Shown in pieces: positions 15,635 to 24,687 of a DNA stretch of 64,000 nt (the first letter of the stretch is position 1; every line of letters begins with the position of its first letter). The notes below the pieces were generated by a model. It was not told the origin of the DNA and ran no database searches. It worked only from the letters and a program-made list of their open reading frames with translations. Origin of the DNA: Heliomarina sp018223035 (GTDB lineage Bacteria; Pseudomonadota; Alphaproteobacteria; Rhodobacterales; Rhodobacteraceae); NCBI GenBank assembly GCA_018223035.1, contig JAAEZD010000025.1, forward strand, positions 1 through 64,000, read 5' to 3'. The translations under genes and the position numbers were made by a program.

Positions 15635-16222
15635 TCAGAGGTCGGATTTCAACCAGAACTGCATTTGTTTCCTGGTTTCTTCGGTTTCGCCCACGTCCTT
15701 CCACGCGAATGAGGCGACGACGCCGGGCAAAGGTTTGTACCCGCGGGATTTCCAGAACGGATCCAGCGGTGCATAGGCAACTGGTCGGGCAGGGTGATTT
15801 TGCGGGCGGATCACGGCGCAAAATGCACTTTGCTTGAAACCATAGTTGAGGGCATGGGATTCGCGCAGGTCAAAGAACCGGTGTCCGATCCCCTGACCGC
15901 GATAAGCGGGAAGCAAAATCGATTCGGCGCAATAGAAGACCTTGGATATATCGATCCCGCTGCCTTCAAAGGCTGCGCCGAATTCTTTGGCATGATCGGA
16001 TAGGGGTGTGCCTGTCGCCGCCCCCACCAGCTTTTCGCCGTCAAAAGCCCCTACAACCGCTGCCCGGTCGGATGACCGGTAGGCTTCGAGATAATTCCGC
16101 TCGTACGCGAGCTCGCCATCGTAAAGATAGGGCCAGTTGCGGAAAACGCTGATCCGCAAAGTAGCGACCGCGTCGAGTGCTGCGTCGAGGTCAGAACCAG
16201 TGAGAAGCCGGGTTTCGATCAC
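15635..16222 (-). CDS. GNAT-family N-acetyltransferase
   Basis: This 195-residue protein has a GNAT fold. The acetyl-CoA-binding segment is ILLPAYRGQGIGHRFFDLRE (about residues 106-125), with the R/Q-x-x-G-x-G/A loop. Its start overlaps the stop of the SnoaL-like gene as ATGA. It is 37 bases from the nitrilase gene, suggesting one operon. The acceptor is unknown. Confidence 0.85.
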   Translation of the reverse strand: MIETRLLTGSDLDAALDAVATLRISVFRNWPYLYDGELAYERNYLEAYRSSDRAAVVGAFDGEKLVGAATGTPLSDHAKEFGAAFEGSGIDISKVFYCAESILLPAYRGQGIGHRFFDLRESHALNYGFKQSAFCAVIRPQNHPARPVAYAPLDPFWKSRGYKPLPGVVASFAWKDVGETEETRKQMQFWLKSDL

Positions 16223-16608
16223 GAGACCTGAGCGACCCAGTCGGCGAGGTTGTAGTAGGTTGTGACACGGGCGATCTTTCCGTCGCGCAGATCAAAAAAG
16301 GATCCTGCGGGCAGGCGATAGGTTTGGCCTCTGGCTTCGGGCAGGCCGCTGTCGGTTTGCAGGTATGTGCCGTTTACGATGTATTCAGCCGCTGCACGCG
16401 TGCCTTCGGCGCCATCGAAAACCACCATATCCGTCAGGTTTTCCTTGTAGCAGCGGCTCATGTGGTCGCAGAACTCAGAAAATTTTTCCTTGCCGGTGCG
16501 GATATTGCCTTCGTTCACGTGGTGAGCCACGTCATCCGTCAGGCAGTCCAGCATCGTGGCCGTATCGCCAGCATTAAAAGCGTCGAAGTAGCGTTGAACG
16601 ATATGCAT
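16219..16608 (-). CDS. SnoaL-like / ketosteroid isomerase-related protein
   Basis: This 129-residue NTF2-fold protein begins MHIVQRYFDAFNAGDTATML and continues LTDDVAHHVNEG, typical of SnoaL-like and ketosteroid isomerase-related proteins with a hydrophobic ligand cavity. A TTG at 16671 would add 21 residues. I prefer ATG 16608, which matches the family N terminus, although the ribosome site (GGGG) is weak. Overlaps the GNAT gene by ATGA. Function unknown. Confidence 0.78.
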   Translation of the reverse strand: MHIVQRYFDAFNAGDTATMLDCLTDDVAHHVNEGNIRTGKEKFSEFCDHMSRCYKENLTDMVVFDGAEGTRAAAEYIVNGTYLQTDSGLPEARGQTYRLPAGSFFDLRDGKIARVTTYYNLADWVAQVS

Positions 16609-16687
16609 ATGTCGGCCCCGGGTGCTGAATGTTTCGACGCGCAGAAAGACCCGGCAAATGCGAAAATGCAAGCCTTCTCTGGCTAGT

Positions 16688-17149
16688 CTATTGCACCTGC
16701 GTCGGCTCTCCCCAGTGCGCCTTCAATCGTGCGATGATCTGATCGCGGGTCTTGCGGTAGCTGTTCAAACGGTCGGCGCGAAATTCACCCTGACCGGTTG
16801 GATCATGTATCGGCCAATGCTCGACTTCGACGTGAAAGCAGCGTGTCAGCTCGATAGCCCTCGCATAGCTGGCGTCGGATAGGGCGACCACAAGATCGAA
16901 ACTGCTGAGGTCATCGCCAAGTCGCTCCATTTCGTCGAAAGAGCGTGAGCGGTGACGGGACAGTTCGACATTCAGTTCCTGGCAGACGGCAATCGCGAAC
17001 CCGTCGATTTCCAGATCATTTCTGACTCCGACCGATTGGACATAGGTCGACATGCCGTAGAACTTTTTGGTGATGGCCTCGGCCATCGGTGATCGTACTG
17101 CGTTGTGATCGCAGCAGAACAGGATCGATTGCGGAAGTGGTTGGATCAA
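16688..17149 (-). CDS. Low-molecular-weight protein-tyrosine-phosphatase-like protein
   Basis: This 153-residue protein has the LMW-PTPase/ArsC-like P-loop Cys13-x5-Arg19 (CDHNAVRS) at the N terminus and HDPTG (candidate Asp general acid) near 114-118. Classic enzymes read CxGNxCRSP; here CDHNAVRSPMAEA keeps the catalytic Cys and Arg. The start is TTG at 17149, one base after the UPF0262 stop, with GGGGGATGA just upstream. No ATG is possible in frame before the motif. It is coupled to the UPF0262 gene. Target unknown. Confidence 0.8.
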   Translation of the reverse strand: MIQPLPQSILFCCDHNAVRSPMAEAITKKFYGMSTYVQSVGVRNDLEIDGFAIAVCQELNVELSRHRSRSFDEMERLGDDLSSFDLVVALSDASYARAIELTRCFHVEVEHWPIHDPTGQGEFRADRLNSYRKTRDQIIARLKAHWGEPTQVQ

Positions 17150-17150
17150 A

Positions 17151-17630
17151 TCATCCCCCGAAATGCAGCACGCAGATCAGAGTGAACAACCGGCGGGCGG
17201 TGTCTTCATCGACCGAGACCTTGCCTTCCAGCCTTTCACGAAGCACCCGACTGCCTTCGTTGTGAATGCCCCGGCGTGCCATGTCGATGGTTTCTATCTG
17301 GCTTGGGGGAAGGGTTTTGACCGCGTTGAAATAGCTTTCGCAGATCTGGAAGTAGTCTTTCACCACTTGCCGGAAGGGTCCAAGTGACAGATGAAATTCC
17401 GCCGCTTTCTGATCCTCGGGCGTTTCGACATCAAAAACCAGACGTTTTTCCCGGATTGCCAGATTCAGCTTATAAGGGCCGGGAGGAACATCCCGCCCCT
17501 CACGAGAGGGTAGGATAAACTGGTTGTCTTCGAGGAGATCGAAAATGGCGACCTTGCGCTCCTGCTCGATTTCCGGAGTCGGAGGCGGCAGGCCCGCGTC
17601 GTCCAAGTTGATCTCTGCAATACGTGACAT
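17151..17630 (-). CDS. UPF0262 family protein
   Basis: This 159-residue protein matches UPF0262, a conserved alphaproteobacterial family: MSRIAEINLDDAGLPPPTPEIEQE, then KVAIFDLLEDNQFILP and the C-terminal DEDTARRLFTLICVLHFGG. An ATG three codons earlier (17639) is an alternative start; neither has a strong ribosome site. It lies between hisD and the phosphatase gene, all on the minus strand. The family function is not established to my knowledge. Confidence 0.88.
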   Translation of the reverse strand: MSRIAEINLDDAGLPPPTPEIEQERKVAIFDLLEDNQFILPSREGRDVPPGPYKLNLAIREKRLVFDVETPEDQKAAEFHLSLGPFRQVVKDYFQICESYFNAVKTLPPSQIETIDMARRGIHNEGSRVLRERLEGKVSVDEDTARRLFTLICVLHFGG

Positions 17631-17718
17631 GACTGACATCTCGCTAACTTTACCGTCAAAAGGAGTAGCGCAGTCGCCGCATTGCGGCAATGGGCAGAGA
17701 TCCCAGCGTCCGGTTCTA

Positions 17719-19020
17719 TCAGTCGTTCAGCTTGTCCAGCCGTGCCCGCACCGACAAGCCATGTGCCTGGAGGCTTTCGGAAATCGCGAGCCGTTCAGCA
17801 GAAGGTCCAATCGCCCGCAGGGCGGCCGGAGTCATCTGGGCGATGGTCGTCCGTTTCAGGAAATCCATCACGGAAAGGCCGGAGGAGAAACGTGCGGACC
17901 TTGCCGTGGGCAGGACATGGTTGGGACCGCCGACGTAATCTCCGATCGCTTCGGGTGTCCATTGACCAAGAAACAGTGCGCCCGCATGAACGGTCTTTTC
18001 CGATAGGGTATGAGGATCTGCCACGCAGAGTTCGAGGTGTTCGGGTGCGATACTGTTGGAAAGCTCTACTGCCTCGTCGAGATCGCGGACGGTGATCACC
18101 GCGCCGAAATCGCGCCAACTTGCAGAAGCAACCGAACGCCTTTCCAGTGTTTCGAGCCGTTTGTCTACGGCAGCGGCAACGGCATTTGCGAACTCCGGGG
18201 AATCGGTGATCAGAATCGATTGTGCGCTTTCGTCATGTTCGGCCTGGCTCAGCAGGTCCAGAGCGATCCAGTCCGGGTCGTTATCCTTGTCCGCGATCAC
18301 CAGAATTTCGGAAGGCCCGGCAATCATGTCTATGCCGACTTTGCCGAAAACGCGCCGTTTTGCGGCGGCGACATAGGCGTTGCCCGGACCGGTAATCTTG
18401 TCCACCGGGGCAATTGTCTCGGTTCCATAGGCAAGCGCGGCAATCGCCTGTGCACCCCCAATGCGATAGATTTCATCCACGCCAGCCAACCGCGCGGCAA
18501 GCAGGACGAGCGGGTTCAAAGCGCCATCGGGACTGGGTACCACAATTGCCAGACGTTCGACGCCAGCGACCTTTGCCGGAATAGCGTTCATCAGGACGGA
18601 AGACGGGTAGGAGGCAATGCCGCCGGGGACATAAAGACCGGCTGCCGAGACGGCAGACCAACGCCAGCCGAGCGTCGCGCCTTCGGGATCTGTCCAGCTT
18701 TCATCCGATGGCATTTGGCGAACGTGATAGGCGCGAATGCGATCCGCGGCGAGTTCCAGGGCGTCCCGTTCTTCCTCCGGGACCTCGGCAATCGCCTGAT
18801 CCACGGTCTCCGCGCTGATGGCCAACGTCTGGGGCGTCAATTGGAGCCGGTCGAATTTGGCGGTCAGTTCGATCAGTGCCGCATCGCCCCGCGCGCGAAT
18901 GTCGGCGATGATCTTTGCCACGACCTCGTCCACATCCGGGCTGTCTTCTCTCTTTGCAGACAGAAGCGCATCGAATTGTGCGGCAAAATCAGCAGATTTC
19001 GTATCGAGAAAGACTGGCAT
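17719..19020 (-). CDS. hisD: Histidinol dehydrogenase
   Basis: This 433-residue enzyme oxidises L-histidinol to L-histidine in two NAD+-linked steps with zinc, the last step of histidine synthesis. Motifs are complete: GPGNAYVAAAKR, IAGPSEILVIAD, SQAEHDESAQS (zinc ligands Gln, His), IAPEHLEL (catalytic Glu-His) and GPNHVLPT. AAGGA lies before the ATG at 19020. It stands apart from other his genes, with the DUF2948 and murA genes upstream on the same strand. Confidence 0.98.
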   Translation of the reverse strand: MPVFLDTKSADFAAQFDALLSAKREDSPDVDEVVAKIIADIRARGDAALIELTAKFDRLQLTPQTLAISAETVDQAIAEVPEEERDALELAADRIRAYHVRQMPSDESWTDPEGATLGWRWSAVSAAGLYVPGGIASYPSSVLMNAIPAKVAGVERLAIVVPSPDGALNPLVLLAARLAGVDEIYRIGGAQAIAALAYGTETIAPVDKITGPGNAYVAAAKRRVFGKVGIDMIAGPSEILVIADKDNDPDWIALDLLSQAEHDESAQSILITDSPEFANAVAAAVDKRLETLERRSVASASWRDFGAVITVRDLDEAVELSNSIAPEHLELCVADPHTLSEKTVHAGALFLGQWTPEAIGDYVGGPNHVLPTARSARFSSGLSVMDFLKRTTIAQMTPAALRAIGPSAERLAISESLQAHGLSVRARLDKLND

Positions 19021-19221
19021 TGGCGTTCCTTTTTCTCGCTCATACTAGGGTCGGGAGCGTGTCTCAAGCACAAGGCGTGTTCGAGGAACTCAGGTTCGCA
19101 ATTGTCGACGACACTTTCGGTTCAAGTATAGAAAATGCTTCCGGCACCATCCCTTGGGATTTGCCGGTCTGATCACGGATCCAGACCGGTGAACCTTGCC
19201 TGAGCACGCATTGATAAGGGC

Positions 19222-19701
19222 TCAATCCCCGTGGTCGGGCACCATTCCGGACGGAGCCCGGTACGGGCGGGTGACATCCTTCAGGCGCACTTCCAGCGTT
19301 TCGACCTGGATCTCGATTGCGCCATCGCCTGCCAGCGTCAGAAGCACCGATCCGCCTTCGTCATCACCGGGCTCATAGGAAATGTCGAGCAGCGAGAGAA
19401 TGATATCCTTGTCAGTTCGATCAATACCCTGAGCGGAAACCTTGAGTGCGTTTTCGATGGAAAGCACAGACTGAACGCGTTCAACAGGGCGATTCCTAAG
19501 CGACGCACGTTCGCGGTCCTCCCAGCGGAACCGGTTCAGCAACAAAGCAAAGCGCCGCTCTTTGCGCCGCCAGGACATCTCGGTAACCGGAATGACGGCA
19601 TCCTGGGCGAGTGCGGAGATCACCTTGAGATCCTCGGCGTCCATCGCGCCGAGGTTCAGGGGCAGTTCCCGGCCTTCTTCAAAGGTGGCGTCGCTGCTCA
19701 T
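19222..19701 (-). CDS. DUF2948 family protein
   Basis: This 159-residue protein matches DUF2948, conserved in alphaproteobacteria and often next to murA and hisD: LNLGAMDAEDLKVISALAQDAV, then EMSWRRKERRFALLLNRFRWED and a C-terminal DVTRPYRAPS. Its ATG overlaps the murA stop as ATGA, so it is translated with murA. No catalytic motif or membrane segment. A role in the murA unit is possible only by context. Confidence 0.88.
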   Translation of the reverse strand: MSSDATFEEGRELPLNLGAMDAEDLKVISALAQDAVIPVTEMSWRRKERRFALLLNRFRWEDRERASLRNRPVERVQSVLSIENALKVSAQGIDRTDKDIILSLLDISYEPGDDEGGSVLLTLAGDGAIEIQVETLEVRLKDVTRPYRAPSGMVPDHGD

Positions 19702-20966
19702 TGGTCCGAAACACGTTCGATGTTCGCACCTACGCCCTTCAGCTTGCCGACAACATGTTCATAGCCCCGATCAAGGTGATAAACCCGGCTGACCTTGGTG
19801 GCTCCTTCGGCGGCGAGACCGGCCAGAATCAGCGAAACGCTTGCGCGCAGGTCGGTGGCCATGACTGGGGCTCCCTTGAGTTTTTTTACGCCGGTCACAG
19901 TGGCAGTGCCGCCCTGCACGTCGATCTGAGCACCCATGCGAGTAAGCTCGGGCGCGTGCATGAACCGGTTTTCAAAGATCTTTTCTTCCAGAACGCTGAC
20001 GCCGTCGGCTGTACAAAGCAACGCCATCATCTGCGCCTGCAGGTCCGTCGGAAAGCCCGGATAGGGTTCTGTCGCGACGTCGACTGCTTTGATGTGATCG
20101 CTGCGTCGCTTGACCATTAGCCCGTTATCCGTTTCTTGAACATCCACGCCCGCCTCGTCGAGCTTGTCGCAGAATGCGCCGACGAGATCGCGACGTCCAC
20201 CCAGCAGTTCAACCTCACCGCCGCAGATCGCGGGGGCGAGCATATAAGTGCCCAGTTCGATTCGGTCGGTAACGACAGGATGCGTCGCGCCGCGCAGCTT
20301 ATCGACGCCCTGAACCGTGATGGTGTCAGTTCCTTCGCCTTCGATCTGGGCGCCCATCTTGCGGAGGCAGTGAGCGAGATCGACAATTTCAGGTTCGCGA
20401 GCGGCGCGTTTGATAACTGTAGTTCCTTTGGCCAGTGTCGCAGCCATCAGAATGTTCTCCGTCGCCCCAACCGAAACAAACGGGAATTCGACGATACCGC
20501 CCTTGAGCCCGGCGGGCGCCTTGGCGTGCACATAGCCGTCGCGGAGCTCCATTTCTGCCCCAAGCGCTTCCATCGCCCGGAGATGCAGATCGACCGGGCG
20601 CGCACCAATCGCGCAGCCGCCTGGCAATGAAACGATGGCATGTCCATCCCGGGCCAGCATTGGTCCAAGAACCAGAATGGAAGCCCGCATTTTACGAACG
20701 ATGTCGTAATCCGCAGTGTGATTCCCGATTGCATGGCTCGAGAGCGCGAGGACCTTGCCGTCCTGAAGGGACGACACCTCGGCGCCAAGCGACGTCAGCA
20801 GCGCAGTCATGGTGCGAATGTCACTCAGCCGTGGCGCATTCGTCAGGGTCAGCGGCTCATCGCTTAGCAGAGTCGCTGGCATGAGGGTCAAGCAGGCGTT
20901 CTTGGCACCTGCGATCGGTATCTGGCCGACAAGTGGGCCGTTACCCGTCACAAAAATTGTATCCAT
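19698..20966 (-). CDS. murA: UDP-N-acetylglucosamine 1-carboxyvinyltransferase
   Basis: This 422-residue enzyme transfers enolpyruvyl from PEP to UDP-GlcNAc, the first committed step of peptidoglycan synthesis. Lys22 (AGAKNA) and the catalytic Cys118 (LPGGCAIGARPVDLH) are present, the latter being the fosfomycin-sensitive form. ATG 20966 has AAGGA upstream; a TTG three codons earlier is less likely. It follows a 56-residue basic protein by 5 bases and overlaps DUF2948 by ATGA. Confidence 0.98.
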   Translation of the reverse strand: MDTIFVTGNGPLVGQIPIAGAKNACLTLMPATLLSDEPLTLTNAPRLSDIRTMTALLTSLGAEVSSLQDGKVLALSSHAIGNHTADYDIVRKMRASILVLGPMLARDGHAIVSLPGGCAIGARPVDLHLRAMEALGAEMELRDGYVHAKAPAGLKGGIVEFPFVSVGATENILMAATLAKGTTVIKRAAREPEIVDLAHCLRKMGAQIEGEGTDTITVQGVDKLRGATHPVVTDRIELGTYMLAPAICGGEVELLGGRRDLVGAFCDKLDEAGVDVQETDNGLMVKRRSDHIKAVDVATEPYPGFPTDLQAQMMALLCTADGVSVLEEKIFENRFMHAPELTRMGAQIDVQGGTATVTGVKKLKGAPVMATDLRASVSLILAGLAAEGATKVSRVYHLDRGYEHVVGKLKGVGANIERVSDQ

Positions 20967-20971
20967 CCGCC

Positions 20972-21142
20972 TCAATCCTTCTCTGTTACGCCCGGTTCGC
21001 CATTTCCCTCGTCCCGTGACTGCGTTCTTGCCTTGGCCTGTTTCTTGCGTCGAGCCAAGTTTGCCTTCAGTGCAGCCTTAAGGCGATCTTCGCGGGATGA
21101 TGCCGCGTTCCGGTCGGGAGAGGGGGGTGATTTTCTTGCCAT
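20972..21142 (-). CDS. Small basic protein upstream of murA (56 residues)
   Basis: The minus strand reads MARKSPPSPDRNAASSRE, then DRLKAALKANLARRKKQA, and ends GVTEKD. GAAGG precedes the ATG. The stop is 5 bases before the murA start, so it is cotranscribed. Lys/Arg-rich helical proteins with a KAALKANLARRK core are, as I recall, found before murA in related Rhodobacterales, which supports a real gene. It may bind nucleic acid or ribosomes; function is not known. Confidence 0.7.
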   Translation of the reverse strand: MARKSPPSPDRNAASSREDRLKAALKANLARRKKQAKARTQSRDEGNGEPGVTEKD

Positions 21143-21226
21143 GAACCTTCTCTATCCCAGCAATAAAAAAGCGTCCAGATTGCCCTTGCACCACGCGCGG
21201 TTTGCGTCTAATCAGCCGCCCACGGC

Positions 21227-21301
<75 letters not shown>

Positions 21302-21902
21302 TTTTTCCAAATTTTTAGCGAATAGGAAGCTCCGGTCGCCTTGCACTATGAGGCGGCGTTCCTTTGTTGCCTTGAACAACGATTGAAATGTACGCATGCG
21401 CCCGTTTGCCTCGCTATCCGAATGGCCTTGGTGATGCTTTAAGATGTTAAACTTAGCTTTGCCTCTATCACACAGGGTGATCTTTGGGCAGGCCTTACTG
21501 GGGGGGGCAACATCTGCTTCCATTCGCACCGCATCGCGCGCAAAAATTTGAAAGCAGACATATAGCCCTGGATAGAGCTTTCGTTCGGCGCGCCAAATAC
21601 TAATGGAAAAGTTGCGCAGATAGCGGACATTGCACCAAGTAACGCGGCGCCTAGCCCATAAGTCGTAACCCGGCCCAGAGCATGCGTAACTGGGCTGACC
21701 TGAACTGAGGTCGACCTCCGGGTTGGATAACAGAACATCTGAGCGCGAGCCGTCTTGCAAAGGCTAGAAGCAGAAGTTGAAAAGGTTGGTGTCTGGGAAA
21801 CTAGAGACACTTAAGATAGCATGCGTACAGAACTCCGCACATTTAGAATCCAACCGATCGCCAGCGTCTCTGGATTTCTGGTGTTTTGAAATCAAGGGAA
21901 AA
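21302..21902. other. Gene-free, AT-richer stretch between tRNA-Thr and tRNA-Cys
   Basis: I find no supported gene in these 601 bases. Long minus-strand readings run through the tRNA and have poor composition and no ribosome site. Base composition is more AT-rich than the core genes around it, which fits degraded foreign DNA between two tRNA genes. No inverted-repeat transposon ends or recognisable element genes were seen. Confidence 0.5.
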
Positions 21903-21976
21903 TGGAGGCGAGTACCGGAATCGAACCGGTGTACACGGATTTGCAATCCGCTGCGTCACCACTCCGCCAACTCGCC
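21903..21976 (-). tRNA. tRNA-Cys (anticodon GCA)
   Basis: On the minus strand acceptor GGCGAGT pairs with ACTCGCC, followed by discriminator T and an encoded CCA (21903-21905). The anticodon stem GCGGA/TCCG encloses TTGCAAA, giving GCA for Cys. The T-arm CCGGTTCGATTCCGG is canonical. 74 bases. Confidence 0.95.
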
Positions 21977-22456
21977 AAGGCCCTTAGAACAAGGGACTTT
22001 GTGGTGTGGGGCCTGATATCGTCTTATTTTGGTCGGCACAAGCCGAAAGATTTCCTGTTTATTGATTTCGATGCATCGGGCATTCAGAAACACCTGCGGC
22101 ATATCAAAACAAAATTGGTGTTGCTTTGTTGAAAAGGACCGCTTCAGGCCTCGTTGCCAAATCTTGTGTCCGCGCGAGAGGAGCTGAGAAGGCCCGCGCA
22201 AAACGCGCCATTTCATCACAAGACAGGGGGCCTGGTTTAGCAACGCTTGAAACAGCTTTAAGACTTGGACGGTCGGACCAATGGCCTTCTGAAGCAATAA
22301 GCACTGCTTCCCCGCTTAGCCGCCCTGCCGTTCATGACATGGAAATCCGGGGTGTGTACTCCAAGCCTCGGATGACGCCTTTTACTCAAGCAGACCGTTG
22401 CCGAAAGGGGGGGGATGTGGCAATACCGGCCCAAGGCCACAAACGTGAGTTCCGAG
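21977..22456. other. Gene-free stretch upstream of the isoaspartate methyltransferase-like gene
   Basis: I see no supported gene in these 480 bases. Short readings on both strands lack ribosome sites and motifs. The region is AT-rich at its left end and must contain the promoter of tRNA-Cys (minus strand) and that of the methyltransferase-tolC genes (plus strand), but no clear -35/-10 pair stood out. Confidence 0.45.
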
Positions 22457-23110
22457 ATGACAGATTTTTCCGCCCGCCGCAGGATCATGGTCGATACGCA
22501 GGTCCGTCCTTCGGATGTCACCAAGTTCCCGATCATAGAAGCCATGCTGGCCGTTCCCCGGGAGCAGTTCGTACCCGATGCGTTGCGTGAAGCGGCTTAT
22601 GCGGGCGATAACATCGAACTCGGCGACGGGCGCGTCGTTCTCGAGGCGCGTACACTCGCAAAAATGCTCGATGCCTTGGATGTGCGCGGCGACGAGCTTG
22701 TGCTCGATGTCGGTTGCGCCCTTGGCTATTCTTCTGCGGTCATCGCGCGTATGGCCCAGGCTGTCGTGGCGCTGGAAGAAGACGAGGAAATGGCCAGCGA
22801 AGCACAGGATCAACTGGTCAACGTCGGAGCGGACAACGTGGTGCTGCAGGTAGGCACGCTCGCCGAAGGTGCCGCGGAACATGGCCCCTATGATGCGATC
22901 ATCGTGCAGGGCGGCGTCGGTGAATTGCCGGTCGCGCTCACGGATCAACTCAAGGAAGGCGGGCGTATCATCTGTCTTTTCATGGACGAAGCACTTGGCG
23001 CAGTCCGCATTGGTTACAAAACGAGCGCTGGCATGTCTTGGCGGTTTGAATTCAACGCTGGGGCACCGGTGCTTCCGGGATTTCAGAAACAAAGGGCATT
23101 TGCATTGTAG
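22457..23110 (+). CDS. Protein-L-isoaspartate O-methyltransferase family protein
   Basis: This 217-residue protein has the class I SAM-methyltransferase fold. VLDVGCALGYSSAVIARMA (about 86-104) is the SAM-binding loop. The N-terminal MVDTQVRPSDVTKFPIIEAML and PREQFVP are typical of PCMT-like proteins. Whether it repairs isoaspartate is uncertain, since this subfamily beside tolC is divergent (usual GTGxGY is GCALGY). ATG 22457 has GAG upstream. It precedes tolC by 81 bases, a common arrangement in the group. Confidence 0.82.
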   Translation: MTDFSARRRIMVDTQVRPSDVTKFPIIEAMLAVPREQFVPDALREAAYAGDNIELGDGRVVLEARTLAKMLDALDVRGDELVLDVGCALGYSSAVIARMAQAVVALEEDEEMASEAQDQLVNVGADNVVLQVGTLAEGAAEHGPYDAIIVQGGVGELPVALTDQLKEGGRIICLFMDEALGAVRIGYKTSAGMSWRFEFNAGAPVLPGFQKQRAFAL

Positions 23111-23191
23111 TCCCCGTCTTTACGCGAAAACCGGCGCAGTAAATGACGTCGGAGCGGGCGAGGGACCAACATAAAAAGAGGCAGGTGAGAA

Positions 23192-24619
23192 ATGAGGCTC
23201 TCAATGAAACGCAACTTTCTTAAGAAAAGCATTGCGCGCGGTCTCTCCGTTGCCAGTGTCATCGTGGCAACTTGCGTCGGCGCTCAGGCTGATAACTTGG
23301 CAGACGCGCTGGTCGGTGCCTACAACACAAGCGGTTTGCTTGAACAGAACCGAGCGCTGCTGCGCGCGGCCGATGAAGACGTCGCTCTGGCGACGGCAAC
23401 GCTTCGTCCGGTCCTGAACTTTATCATGTCGGCTCAGCGCAATGACACGAACAGCGGTAGCAATATCGTGCCGCGCACTTTCAGCCGCCGCGATACGTTG
23501 ACCGCGCAGATCTCGGCAACTTGGTTGCTCTATGACAGTGGCGGCCGACAGATGTCACGTGCGGCTGCCAAAGAAACGGTTCTGGCCACTCGGCAGCAAT
23601 TGCTTTCCGTTGAACAGTCCGTGCTTTTGCGTGCTGTTAGCGCTTACGTGAATATCCTCCTACAGGCGGAGAACGTAGAGCTTCGTCAGAACAACCTGCG
23701 CCTGCTGCAAGAGGAATTGCGGGCCGCTCAAGACCGTTTTGATGTTGGTGAAGTGACGCGGACCGACGTGGCGCTTGCGGAGTCGCAGGTCGCAGCCGCT
23801 CGCAGCAACCTTTCGACGGCACAAGGCGGGCTGGTTAGTGCCCGGGCTGAATACCTGAGCGCAGTCGGCTCCGAGCCGGGCACTCTTGCGGGCCAGCCGC
23901 GCATGCCGCCTCTCCCTGCCTCGATTGAACAGGCTCAGGCCGTGGCCATGCGGACGCACCCGGACATTCTCGCGGCTCAGCATCAGGTTGCCGCAGCCGA
24001 GCTCGCCATCAAGGCCGCACAATCGGATCTGGGTCCGAGCGTCAACGCCGGTGCAGACTTTAGCTACACCGATGATCTTGGATCCGGTGCCTATAGTGAG
24101 GATACGAGCCTTTCCCTGACGCTCAACCAGCCGATCTACCGCGGTGGGTCGCTGCTCGCGAGCGTGCGTCGTGCGATGGCGACGCGCGATGCGTCGCGAG
24201 GCAACCTTCTGAACGTCCAGCGTCAGGTTCTTCTGGCCGTGAACGATGCCTTTGTCCGTCTCCGTGTGGCGCGGGCAAGCCTGTCTGCGACTGCTGAACA
24301 GGTTCGGGCAGCTCAGGTGGCCTTTGACGGCATTCGCGAGGAAGCAACGCTCGGCGCGCGGACGACACTCGATGTTCTGTCGGCAGAACAGGAACTGCTT
24401 GATGCGGCAACTGCGCGGATATCCGCTCGCTCCGAAGAATCGGTGGCCGCTTATCAGCTCCTTGCCGCGCAGGGGCTTCTGACGGCCGAACGTATGCAGC
24501 TTGGCGTGCAGATTTATGATCCGACGCTGTATTACAACCTCGCCAAGGATGCGCCTTCCACGCTAAGCAAACAGTCGAAAGATCTCGATCGCGTTCTCAA
24601 AGCGCTGGGGCGCAATTAA
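23192..24619 (+). CDS. TolC-family outer membrane efflux protein
   Basis: This 475-residue protein has a signal peptide (cleavage likely after GAQA at 33) followed by two structural repeats rich in long helices. Signatures include LLQEELRAAQDRFDVGEVTRTDVALAESQVAAAR and, in the second half, IREEATLGARTTLDVLSAEQELLDA. TolC proteins form trimeric outer-membrane channels for type I secretion and drug efflux. An AGGTGAG site precedes the ATG. A C-terminal extension of about 40 residues follows the last helix. Confidence 0.93.
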   Translation: MRLSMKRNFLKKSIARGLSVASVIVATCVGAQADNLADALVGAYNTSGLLEQNRALLRAADEDVALATATLRPVLNFIMSAQRNDTNSGSNIVPRTFSRRDTLTAQISATWLLYDSGGRQMSRAAAKETVLATRQQLLSVEQSVLLRAVSAYVNILLQAENVELRQNNLRLLQEELRAAQDRFDVGEVTRTDVALAESQVAAARSNLSTAQGGLVSARAEYLSAVGSEPGTLAGQPRMPPLPASIEQAQAVAMRTHPDILAAQHQVAAAELAIKAAQSDLGPSVNAGADFSYTDDLGSGAYSEDTSLSLTLNQPIYRGGSLLASVRRAMATRDASRGNLLNVQRQVLLAVNDAFVRLRVARASLSATAEQVRAAQVAFDGIREEATLGARTTLDVLSAEQELLDAATARISARSEESVAAYQLLAAQGLLTAERMQLGVQIYDPTLYYNLAKDAPSTLSKQSKDLDRVLKALGRN

Positions 24620-24687
24620 GCAGCGTTGCTTCTGGTTGTCTGAGGCGACGGCCAGAGCTACACTCATACCGAGGCAGGAGATAAAAA

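Noticed and set aside
22126..22590. Plus-strand open reading before the methyltransferase gene
   Set aside because: It overlaps the methyltransferase start in another frame and lacks a ribosome site and motifs.
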